Below, in pieces: positions 9,602 through 17,428 of a stretch of 64,000 nt of DNA (positions within the stretch are counted from its first letter, which is position 1; each line of letters opens with the position of its first letter). Below the pieces are notes generated by a model that was given only the letters and a program-made list of their open reading frames with translations, had not been told where the DNA came from and searched no databases. The stretch lies in NCBI GenBank assembly GCA_019753235.1, contig JAIELF010000032.1:89561-153560 (forward strand), written 5' to 3'. Both the position numbers and the translations under genes were made by a program. The stretch comes from a bacterium (GTDB lineage: Bacteria; Planctomycetota; Planctomycetia; Kolteriales; Kolteriaceae).

Positions 9602-10169
9602 TCTCGCTCGCCTGCTGGAGTTCTTGAACGATCCGAGCAAGTTCTCTTTCCCATGGTCCCTCCTGACGAGCGAGCAGGATGGACGAAACCTCCCGGTAGT
9701 ACCAAAGCGTCCCCTCCTTCTTGCCATTGAATTTCTCGAAAGCGACTGGCCCCTCTTCCCGAAGTTCCATCAACAGTGCCCGGGCGTTGTGAATCTTGTC
9801 GGCTAAAGAAACCTTCGCCACCGAGTCATCCTCGACGCGAAGCCGAGCAAGGTAGGCCTCTTTGCGACTTCGCCACGGGGGTTTCGGCGTCTCGGTCGTG
9901 TCCGAGCAAGCCATCACGATACGGGCTACCTCGGGACCGAATTCTACTTCGATCGCACGAAGTGTCGGCAGGCCTCCTTGGTCTTCGACCGCGTCATGCA
10001 ACAGGGCCGCGATAATCTCGATCTCGCTGCCAGCCATCTCGGCCACAAGCGACGCGACCCCCCAAAGGTGTGCCACGTAAGGAACGCGGGATGACCGTCG
10101 AAATTGACCCCGGTGAAGCGATTCCGCCCGAACCAACGCCCGGCTAATCGGTGTCATACCATCGTCCAT
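9591..10169 (-). CDS. HD domain hydrolase (RelA/SpoT-type HD fold)
   Basis: Single-domain HD phosphohydrolase of about 192 residues. Metal-binding residues are visible in order: VPYVAHLWG, ALLHDAVED and ADKIHNAR, the arrangement seen in the hydrolase domain of RelA/SpoT and in small (p)ppGpp-hydrolase-like proteins. No synthetase, TGS or ACT domain is present. Activity on a nucleotide is likely; (p)ppGpp as substrate is an inference. The start MDDGMTPIS is chosen because GGAG lies nine bases upstream. It is divergent from nadE with about 120 bp between the starts. Confidence 0.8.
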   Translation of the reverse strand: MDDGMTPISRALVRAESLHRGQFRRSSRVPYVAHLWGVASLVAEMAGSEIEIIAALLHDAVEDQGGLPTLRAIEVEFGPEVARIVMACSDTTETPKPPWRSRKEAYLARLRVEDDSVAKVSLADKIHNARALLMELREEGPVAFEKFNGKKEGTLWYYREVSSILLARQEGPWERELARIVQELQQASETSS

Positions 10170-10293
10170 GACGAGTCTCCGGAGGCTGGGAAGTATTACT
10201 TTGAGGGTTATACCGACCAAACGAAGAGAATCGTCACCCTGTCGATGACGGAACGGGGGAGGCCGACCCCATCGGCCGAGATAGGATACCAGT

Positions 10294-12330
10294 ATGGACG
10301 AGCACGGCTTTGTTCGAGTTGCCGCCGCTTCGCCCCGCGTCAGAGTCGCTCACCCCGAAGCGAACGTGCCGGCGATGATTGAATTGCTGCGCCGCGGCGA
10401 AAGCGAAGGGGCCGATCTCGTCGTTTTCCCCGAGCTAGCCCTTACCGGCTACACCTGCGGCGATCTCTTTCTCGATCGGCTTCTTCTTTCCTCGGCACGC
10501 CAAGCGCTGATCCAATTGACGGAGGAAGCCCAAGCCGTCTACACCGGCCTGTTCGTGGTCGGCCTTCCCCTCTTGCATCAAGATCAACTCTTCAACGTCG
10601 CCGCCTTGGTACATCAGGGAAAGATTCTCGGCATCGTCCCCAAGCGGTATCTTCCCAACGAGAAAGAGTTCTACGAGCAAAGATGGTTCACGCCGTGGCA
10701 AGACGATCGACATGATCAGCTTGATGGGATGATGGCAAGTGGATCAATCCCGCTAGGGCAACGGGTCTGGTCAATCCTCCCCAGTCCAGAAAAGAGTTCG
10801 ATCGATCGAATCGGACTGGGGATTGAAATCTGCGAGGATCTCTGGACCCCCGTTCCACGCAGCACCGCACTCGCCTGGGCCGGCGCCAACATCATCTGCA
10901 ATCCATCGGCCAGCAACGACATCACCACCAAGGGTGACTACCGACGCCAACTTGTATCCTCCCAGTCCGCCCGGTTGATCACCGGATACGTCTACGCATC
11001 GAGCGGGGTCAGTGAATCGACCACGGATCTCGTCTTCGGCGGGCATCTGATTATTGCTGAGAACGGAACCATCCTTGCCGAGAGTAAACGATTCGTTCGA
11101 GAGTCCCAGTTGATCGTAGCGGATCTGGATATCGAAAGGCTGACCGCCGACCGGATCCGAACGCGATCATGGAGCGATCAAAAGGGCGAGCGTTTGCTGG
11201 GGCCCATCGAACAGACGGCACTCGCTGCCCATAGAAAACCCAATCGCGACATTCGCCGAGCGGTTCCTGCTCATCCTTTCGTGCCAGACCGTTCGGATCG
11301 GCTGGGGGAGCGTTGCGACGAGGTTTATCATCTGCAAGTGGCGGGATTGGCACAAAGGATCGAGACCGCGCAGCCGACGACGCTGAACATCGGTATTTCT
11401 GGGGGATTGGATTCAACGCTGGCTCTGCTGGTGGCAGTCAAAACTTGCGATCAGCTTGGAATCGCGCGAACAAAAATTCACGGCATCACCATGCCGGGCT
11501 TTGGAACAAGCCATCACACGCGAACCAATGCCTGGGCAATCATGAGTCATCTGGGCGTGACGGCCGAGATGATTGATATTCGTCCCCTTTGCCTCGACAC
11601 CTTCCGCGCGATCGGGCATCGCCCCTTCGGCATAAATCCGACCGATATTTCACTCGACGAATTCAGCAAGCAACTGCTCGATCTCGATGACGCGAGCCGC
11701 CACGACTTGGTTTTCGAAAACGTGCAGGCCCGGCTTCGGACGATGCTACTCATGAGCCGAGGCTTCGTCGTTGGCACGGGAGATATGTCGGAGCTCGCGC
11801 TCGGTTGGGCGACGTACAACGGCGACCATATGAGCATGTACAATCCCAATGTCAGCATTCCGAAAACGCTGGTTCGATTTCTGGTGGAGTGGGCGGCGGA
11901 CCACGAATTCGAAAGTCCCGCTCGCGAAGTGCTTCATTCGATCGCGGGTACGGAAATCTCTCCCGAGCTATTGCCGCCGGGCAAAGATGGCGCGATTCAG
12001 CGGACGGAAGATTCGGTAGGCCCTTACGAATTGCACGATTTCTACCTGTACCATTTTCTTCGTTTTGGATTTCGTCCCGCGAAGATCTTTCGATTGGCCC
12101 GAGCAGCTCGCTTCGAACGTCCTTACTCGGCCGAGCAGATTCGTGCATCGTTACGAGAGTTCTTCTCGCGCTTTTTCCGCTCACAGTTTAAGAGATCTTG
12201 CTTACCCGACGGGCCCAAGGTCGGCTCGGTGAGTCTTTCGCCTCGAGGCGACTGGCGGATGCCCAGCGATGCGTCGGCAGCCGCCTGGCTCGCCGAGATC
12301 GACGCCCTTTCCATGGAAGACCTCTCCTAA
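10294..12330 (+). CDS. nadE: Glutamine-dependent NAD+ synthetase
   Basis: Last step of NAD+ synthesis: amidation of deamido-NAD+ with glutamine as nitrogen donor. The N-terminal nitrilase-type glutaminase domain shows the Glu-Lys-Cys triad (FPELALTGY near residue 46, PKRYLPNEKEF near 117, LGIEICEDLW near 177). The ammonia-ligase domain has the ATP pyrophosphatase loop GISGGLDSTLAL near residue 369 and GTGDMSELALGW near 494. The 678-residue length fits the two-domain glutamine-dependent form. A 14-bp tandem duplication spans its stop codon. Confidence 0.95.
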   Translation: MDEHGFVRVAAASPRVRVAHPEANVPAMIELLRRGESEGADLVVFPELALTGYTCGDLFLDRLLLSSARQALIQLTEEAQAVYTGLFVVGLPLLHQDQLFNVAALVHQGKILGIVPKRYLPNEKEFYEQRWFTPWQDDRHDQLDGMMASGSIPLGQRVWSILPSPEKSSIDRIGLGIEICEDLWTPVPRSTALAWAGANIICNPSASNDITTKGDYRRQLVSSQSARLITGYVYASSGVSESTTDLVFGGHLIIAENGTILAESKRFVRESQLIVADLDIERLTADRIRTRSWSDQKGERLLGPIEQTALAAHRKPNRDIRRAVPAHPFVPDRSDRLGERCDEVYHLQVAGLAQRIETAQPTTLNIGISGGLDSTLALLVAVKTCDQLGIARTKIHGITMPGFGTSHHTRTNAWAIMSHLGVTAEMIDIRPLCLDTFRAIGHRPFGINPTDISLDEFSKQLLDLDDASRHDLVFENVQARLRTMLLMSRGFVVGTGDMSELALGWATYNGDHMSMYNPNVSIPKTLVRFLVEWAADHEFESPAREVLHSIAGTEISPELLPPGKDGAIQRTEDSVGPYELHDFYLYHFLRFGFRPAKIFRLARAARFERPYSAEQIRASLREFFSRFFRSQFKRSCLPDGPKVGSVSLSPRGDWRMPSDASAAAWLAEIDALSMEDLS

Positions 12331-12368
12331 TTCGCCTCTCCTAATTCGCCATAGTGAGCTGCTTCGAA

Positions 12369-12389
12369 GGCTTTCAAGCCAACTTTTTT
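12369..12389 (+). terminator. Weak intrinsic-terminator-like element after nadE
   Basis: A short stem GGCT-TTCA-AGCC at 12369-12380 is followed three bases later by six Ts (12384-12389). Only four base pairs form, so termination would be partial. It lies 40 bp after the nadE stop. Confidence 0.3.
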
Positions 12390-12475
12390 GCCGATCAAGG
12401 AAGTTGACTGTCCCGCCATCCCCTTGCGAGCTGCTATAAAGGTCCATTACCAAGCAAAGGGGGCTAAAGGGGCTG

Positions 12476-13513
12476 ATGAAGACATTATTGACAGAGTTAT
12501 TGGGCATCGAGCATCCGATCATGCTGGCGGGAATGAACGGGGTTGCGTGGAGCGACGTCGTTGCCGCCGTCAGCGAAGCGGGGGGTTGTGGGGTGCTCGG
12601 AGCCGAGGGTTGGCCGGCCGACCAACTTCGCGATGAATGCCAAAAGGTCCGTTCGTTGACGAAGAAGCCTTTCGGGGTCGATTTTCTCATTGCCGTCAAT
12701 GACAACCCGATTGATTCGGTTCAAGTGGCGATCGACGAAGGGGCCGAGGTTCTGGTCGCCGGCCTAGGCGTTCCACAGCGAATCATTGACATGTGCCACG
12801 AGGCGGGCCTGGTCGTGATGTCGATGGCAGGAAAAGTGGATCACGCCGTCAAAGCTGCCAAGACCGGCGTCGACGTGGTCATCGCCCAGGGATCCGAAGC
12901 AGGAGGCCACACCGGGGCTATCGGGTCGATCGCTCTTTGGCCACAGGTTGTGGACGCCATCGATGTCCCTGTCTTAGCCGCCGGCGGCATCGTCGATGGC
13001 AGGGGAATCGTCTCGGCATTGGCCATGGGGTGTCACGGCGTTTGGGTCGGCACCCGATTCATTGCCAGCAAAGAGGCTCGCGCTCATCACTACTACAAAC
13101 AGCGGATTCTCGAATCGACGGCCGCGGACACCGTCATTTCTAAATGCTGGACCGGCAAAACGCTGCGGGCCTTCCGCAACGACACGACCGATTTCTTCGA
13201 GAAAAACCCCGATCAATTGAAGCCTTTCCCACTTCAAGTGATGTCGATGATGCAAGAGGGATTGCTCGGGTTCGCCTTGGGGCCGGACTTGCCCGATGAT
13301 GTTGCACCCAAGTCATGTCTCCCCGCCGGGCAAGGCTGCGGCGCCATCAAAGAGATCAAGAGCTGCAAAGAAATCATTGATGAGATGATGGCCCAGGCCG
13401 AGGCGATTCTCGCTCGCGGTGTCATCCCCACCTTCGGCTCGCAACAAAGTTTGTTGCAGCGGCGCGGCGCGCTGCCCGGCCTCGAACCCGATACTTTCGT
13501 CGGCAAGCAGTGA
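12476..13513 (+). CDS. Nitronate monooxygenase (2-nitropropane dioxygenase family)
   Basis: FMN-dependent TIM-barrel enzyme that oxidises alkyl nitronates. The N-terminus IEHPIMLAGM is the usual family opening. The catalytic His lies in GSEAGGHTG near residue 140, followed by FMN phosphate-binding VPVLAAGGIVDGRG and GVWVGTRFIA. The last part (residues 265-345) is a Cys-containing helical extension (KSCLPAGQGCGAIKEIKSC). At 345 residues it is typical. A 7-bp stem with TTCG loop lies right after the stop. It is probably monocistronic. Confidence 0.88.
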   Translation: MKTLLTELLGIEHPIMLAGMNGVAWSDVVAAVSEAGGCGVLGAEGWPADQLRDECQKVRSLTKKPFGVDFLIAVNDNPIDSVQVAIDEGAEVLVAGLGVPQRIIDMCHEAGLVVMSMAGKVDHAVKAAKTGVDVVIAQGSEAGGHTGAIGSIALWPQVVDAIDVPVLAAGGIVDGRGIVSALAMGCHGVWVGTRFIASKEARAHHYYKQRILESTAADTVISKCWTGKTLRAFRNDTTDFFEKNPDQLKPFPLQVMSMMQEGLLGFALGPDLPDDVAPKSCLPAGQGCGAIKEIKSCKEIIDEMMAQAEAILARGVIPTFGSQQSLLQRRGALPGLEPDTFVGKQ

Positions 13514-13515
13514 TC

Positions 13516-13533
13516 GAAGGCTTTCGAGCCTTC
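13516..13533 (+). terminator. Stem-loop after nitronate monooxygenase
   Basis: GAAGGCT-TTCG-AGCCTTC is a perfect 7-bp stem with a UUCG tetraloop beginning 2 bases after the stop codon. There is no T run behind it, so it may be a 3' end-stabilising hairpin or a Rho-type end rather than a full intrinsic terminator. A similar sequence (CGAAGGCTTTCAAGCC) precedes the gene at 12364. Confidence 0.45.
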
Positions 13534-14108
13534 TTGAAGCAAGGTTGTCATCCAGGACAACAGCGACGTTGGCCTGTCCACTTTGCGCAACACTCAGATT
13601 GCGAACTCTTCATTCGGTGATTTCGTTGAAGTAGACAGGTGCCCGTTGACGTCACGCTAGCAACTTTGGTACGGTCCCAGATGAGGTGTGGCCGACATCG
13701 GCCGGCCACGACAAGGTTCGGCAGGGAGGGGTCAGTTGCATGACAACGCCGCCGGGCTGTTTTCAACGCCACCGTCGAGCAGGCAAGCTCACTGATTGAC
13801 CGCGACACAGAAACAACGTCCCTTGAACTCTCGACGAGGCGTCGCGAGAGTTGGACGACCATTCGGAAGGTGATGTCCGGTTGCGGCGAGTGGACTTGTT
13901 CCGCGGTGGCATTTTCCCGCTTCTGCCCCGTCGGCACCACGACAACAAAGACTCGGGTGGCCCTAGCAACTTCAAAGCTTGGCCTCCTGGTTCACCCGAC
14001 CACGATCTCCTTCATGGACGGATTTGGGGAAGGACTCCGAAGAGTTCTCGGCTCGATGCGGACCGCTGAGATAAGTATCCAGCGAGTTTGTCGATGGGAG
14101 ACTGACCG
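13534..14108. other. Gene-free intergenic region
   Basis: No recognisable protein or RNA gene is seen. A minus-strand open frame at 13548-13940 has no family resemblance, an Arg/Ser-rich composition typical of shadow frames, and no ribosome-binding site. The last bases hold GGGAGA, the ribosome-binding site of the DUF2203 gene. Confidence 0.45.
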
Positions 14109-14561
14109 ATGGGTGTCGTTACGCATTCCCGCCTTTTCACACTCGACGAGGCCAATCGCATGTTGCCGTTGGTTTCGGCCATCGTGCAGGATATCTGCCA
14201 GGTCCATCGGTCGCTCTGTGATCGAGAGGACAGACTTAAACGAAGTGTTGGCAAAAGCTCGGCCACGCCAATGCATCTGGAAGAAGTCGAAGCATTCGAA
14301 GAATCCATCAATGAAGACCGGAGCCGACTGGCCGAATACATTAACGAGCTGTCGGACCTGGGGGTCGTGCTAAAGGCGATCGACGTCGGCGGCGTCAGTT
14401 TTCCCTCGGTCTTTCGAGGCCGACTGGTCTTTTTGAGCTGGCTCCCCGGTGACCGAGAAATCCGATACTGGCACGAGCTCGACACCGGTTTTGCTGGCCG
14501 GGAATCAATCGATTCTTTGCTTCCGGAACTACTCTTCGAATCTCTGCGCCACGCCGACTGA
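14109..14561 (+). CDS. DUF2203 domain protein
   Basis: Small soluble protein of 150 residues matching the DUF2203 pattern: an N-terminal FTLDEANRMLPLVSAIV segment, a long charged helical middle (about residues 35-85), then a conserved ending with VVLKAIDVGGVSFPS, VFLSWLPGDREIRYWHEL and FAGRESID. Function is unknown for the family. ATG is preceded by GGGAGA eight bases upstream. It is convergent with the HAD gene, 61 bp apart. Confidence 0.85.
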   Translation: MGVVTHSRLFTLDEANRMLPLVSAIVQDICQVHRSLCDREDRLKRSVGKSSATPMHLEEVEAFEESINEDRSRLAEYINELSDLGVVLKAIDVGGVSFPSVFRGRLVFLSWLPGDREIRYWHELDTGFAGRESIDSLLPELLFESLRHAD

Positions 14562-14622
14562 TACATTCAAGCAGAAGCGTTCCAAGATGGGGGAGCGCGT
14601 TCTGGCGTCTTGATTCCTTCGA

Positions 14623-15231
14623 TCACAGACGAATTCCTTCGCTCGCAAGATCCTCGACGAATTGCTTCGGCGAATGAAACTGGATCGCTTGCAAGCCATG
14701 TTTGCGTCCCGCAATCACGTACTCGGCAATGTCATCGGTGTAGAGGCACTCGTGCGGTTCGCATCGAATGACCTCTTTCGCGGCGTGGTAGATCGCCGGC
14801 GCCGGCTTCAGGGCGCCGACTTCGTAACTCAGGATGTGATGATCGAACTGATCAAGAAACGACCATTGGCCTGCAACCCGATCGAAGTGGGCCGGGCATG
14901 TATTCGAGAGCAAGACCAATCGATAACCCTGTCGCTGGATGCTCGAAAGCACATCGTCCATCGGCGAATTGAGCTCAAAGATATCGCTCGCAGCGATGAG
15001 AAGCCTTTCGCGATCGATGGATTGGCCGACCCACTCTTCCATTGCCCCGTGAAAGCCTGCGTTATCGACCAAGCCGGTTTCGTAGCCGAGCAAAAGCCCG
15101 CTGTCGGTGGCGAATCGAATCACTTCTTCGGCCGGGCGTTGACAGACCGCCGACAGTTGATTGAACATTTTCTCATGAGAGAACCGAACCAGAACGTTCC
15201 CCAGATCAAAAAGAAAAGTCCTAATCGGCAC
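14623..15231 (-). CDS. HAD family phosphatase (YihX-like)
   Basis: Haloacid-dehalogenase superfamily hydrolase of 202 residues with a helical C1 cap. Motif I is FDLGNVLVRF, with Asp nucleophile but Gly instead of the second Asp, as in the YihX-type sugar-phosphate phosphatases. Motif II is VLLSNTCPAHF, motif III the Lys in GALKPAPAIY, motif IV CLYTDDIAEYV. Substrate not predictable. Start is GTG with GGAG eight bases upstream. Confidence 0.85.
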   Translation of the reverse strand: MPIRTFLFDLGNVLVRFSHEKMFNQLSAVCQRPAEEVIRFATDSGLLLGYETGLVDNAGFHGAMEEWVGQSIDRERLLIAASDIFELNSPMDDVLSSIQRQGYRLVLLSNTCPAHFDRVAGQWSFLDQFDHHILSYEVGALKPAPAIYHAAKEVIRCEPHECLYTDDIAEYVIAGRKHGLQAIQFHSPKQFVEDLASEGIRL

Positions 15232-15350
15232 GGGGCTGACTCCATTTTCAAGATTGCAATCAGTCCGGATTGCTACTCGATTTCATGATCGCCGATCGAG
15301 ACCAACTTTGTCCATCCACAGAATGGCCGAGGAACTGGAACAAAGGAAAA

Positions 15351-15422
15351 GGGGCTCGACTTGTGCGGTCCGGATTCCAAAAAAGAGCCCCAGGATGTCA
15401 CCGCGCGAGCTTGGGGCCTCTT
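15351..15422 (+). promoter_or_regulatory. Candidate leader RNA with mutually exclusive stems upstream of NCS2 permease
   Basis: Three segments compete. Segment A (GGGGCTC, 15351-15357) pairs perfectly with B (GAGCCCC, 15385-15391). A slightly longer B (AAGAGCCCCA, 15383-15392) can instead pair with C (TGGGGCCTCTT, 15412-15422) with one bulged base. This A-B-C architecture is what ligand- or protein-controlled leaders use. It lies 70 bases before the permease start. No known riboswitch consensus is recognised. Confidence 0.4.
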
Positions 15423-15492
15423 GCCTAGTCCGCCGGCATAGTCCTCGATCGCGGGCGCGACGGGTTCGAACGATATCACAAGGAAGCCCGGA

Positions 15493-17145
15493 ATGAAACT
15501 TTTTGTGTCGCGCGATCTCGACGGCTTCTTCGGGCTTTTCATCGACAACCTTGTTCAACTCCTGCTCATCCTTGCTCTTTGTAGCTCGATGGCGGGGATG
15601 TCAGGCGATTTTGCCTATCTCGTCGACGCTCGGATTCTTCCCGGGGCGGCCATCTCCATCGTTCTGGGAAATCTCTTCTACTCGCTGCAGGCGTATTCAC
15701 TGGCTCGCCGAGAGAGGCGAAACGACGTGACCGCCCTTCCCTACGGCATCAACACGCCTTCTCTTTTGGTCTACGTCTTCTTCGTCTTAGTGCCGCTGCA
15801 CGACGATCCTGAACGAGCATGGCGAATGGGATTGGTCGCCTGTTTCGGCAGCGGCGTGATCGAACTGGCGGGCGCTTTTGTTGCCCCGTGGATCCGCAAA
15901 CACACGCCACGGGCGGCACTCCTTTCGACGCTCTCGGGTATTGCGATTGGATTCATCTCGATGAAGTTCTGTTTGGATATCTGGTCTAAGCCGATCGTCG
16001 CCATGGCTCCTTTGGCGGTGGTCCTCGTCTCGTATTTCAGCGGAGTCCGATTTCCTTTTCATTTGCCGGGCGGGATGTTAGCGGTTTTGATCGGAACAGT
16101 GGTGGCTTGGACTTTGCCCAGCAGCATGACAGAGGTTTCTCTTAGTACCCATGCGGTGGTGGATGCTGCCCGAGCAGCCCAACCGCGCTGGCCGGTCTGG
16201 TGCGGACAAGAACTCTGGATCGCTCTGCGGGATCCGCAAAGTTGGCTTGGTTATCTTTCGGTCATCATCCCAATGGGACTATTCAATCTCATCGGCAGCC
16301 TGCAAAACATCGAGTCGGCCGAGGCCAGCGGCGATAAATACTCCACCACTTGGTCGCTGTCGGCCAACGGTATCGGGACCATCATTGCCGCTCTACTGGG
16401 GAGCTGTTTCCCAACAACCATTTACATCGGCCATCCTGGCTGGAAGCAACTCGGCGCTCGATCAGGCTATTCGCTTCTGAACGGCATCGCGATTGCCGCC
16501 CTTTGTCTGTCGGGAACAGTTCCCGTTGTCGCGAGAATCATTCCCATCGAGGCAGGAATCGGCATCGTCCTTTGGATCGGCGTTATCATTACCGCCCAAG
16601 CGTTCTCAGCCACGCCCGCTCGGCACGCCCCCGCGGTCGCGCTCGGGCTCTTTCCCGCCATTGCCGCCTGGGGCGCCACCGTCGCGTTGGCGGTCTTTGA
16701 TCTTCCCGAAGTCCGCAAAGCCGGCATCACGCTTCAACAAGTCTTGACCTCTACCGATCCCAACAATGTCCAGTTGGCCGGCTACGGTCTGCATGGGCTG
16801 ATCACCATGGAACGGGGTTACATTTTCGTCTGCATGATGCTGGCAGCACTGTCCGCCGCCCTCATCGATCGAAAGTTCTTTGTCGCGTCCATCTGGTGCG
16901 CGCTCGGAGTCATCGCGACAACGATCGGCCTGACCCACGCTTATGCACTCTCTGGAAACGTTGTCGATTACCTGATGGTGTGGGAGCAGATTCTCCCGAT
17001 CGATTCGATGCTCTATCGGGCCTACGACATTGCCGCCGGCTACCTCGCGATGGCGCTCATTTTTCTCACGCTCGGCTTCTTCTTCGAAACAACTCATCAG
17101 AAAACGTCCGCGACATTTCCTCCAAAGGACGATCTCCACTTCTGA
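15493..17145 (+). CDS. NCS2-type xanthine/uracil permease family transporter
   Basis: Polytopic inner-membrane transporter of 550 residues with 12-14 hydrophobic helices and the NCS2 hallmarks: an early DNLVQLLLILALCSSMAG helix, YGINTPSLLVYVFFVLVPL, FNLIGSLQNIESAEASGD, and ALLGSCFPTTIYIGHPGWK, the last two resembling the AzgA/PbuG-like purine-transporter signatures. Likely a proton-coupled nucleobase importer; the exact base is uncertain. ATG preceded by AAGGAAG. A leader with alternative stems precedes it. Confidence 0.85.
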   Translation: MKLFVSRDLDGFFGLFIDNLVQLLLILALCSSMAGMSGDFAYLVDARILPGAAISIVLGNLFYSLQAYSLARRERRNDVTALPYGINTPSLLVYVFFVLVPLHDDPERAWRMGLVACFGSGVIELAGAFVAPWIRKHTPRAALLSTLSGIAIGFISMKFCLDIWSKPIVAMAPLAVVLVSYFSGVRFPFHLPGGMLAVLIGTVVAWTLPSSMTEVSLSTHAVVDAARAAQPRWPVWCGQELWIALRDPQSWLGYLSVIIPMGLFNLIGSLQNIESAEASGDKYSTTWSLSANGIGTIIAALLGSCFPTTIYIGHPGWKQLGARSGYSLLNGIAIAALCLSGTVPVVARIIPIEAGIGIVLWIGVIITAQAFSATPARHAPAVALGLFPAIAAWGATVALAVFDLPEVRKAGITLQQVLTSTDPNNVQLAGYGLHGLITMERGYIFVCMMLAALSAALIDRKFFVASIWCALGVIATTIGLTHAYALSGNVVDYLMVWEQILPIDSMLYRAYDIAAGYLAMALIFLTLGFFFETTHQKTSATFPPKDDLHF

Positions 17146-17428
17146 ATCGATCCATGCGCAGCACATTGAAGGATCAAGCGGTGATCCTGCACATCCTGAA
17201 GCGTGAATGATTTTTCCTCGTATCGCTTATGGGTGACATGGTTGTCGTGGCGCCACCGATCAGACAACGGCCGAGATTTTGAGCAGGTGAGAAAGTCGGA
17301 ACTCCGCCATCGGGCACTTGTCAACCGCAGAGTTCAGGCTCGTCGAATGTCGCTTAAATCCGCATCCTACAAACGGGGTTGGTCCCATTTATGTGGAGGA
17401 GATCGAATTACTTTCGACGCCAACGAAA

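Noticed and set aside
13548..13940. Minus-strand ORF in the gap before DUF2203
   Set aside because: Arg/Ser-rich, no ribosome-binding site and no resemblance to any known domain.
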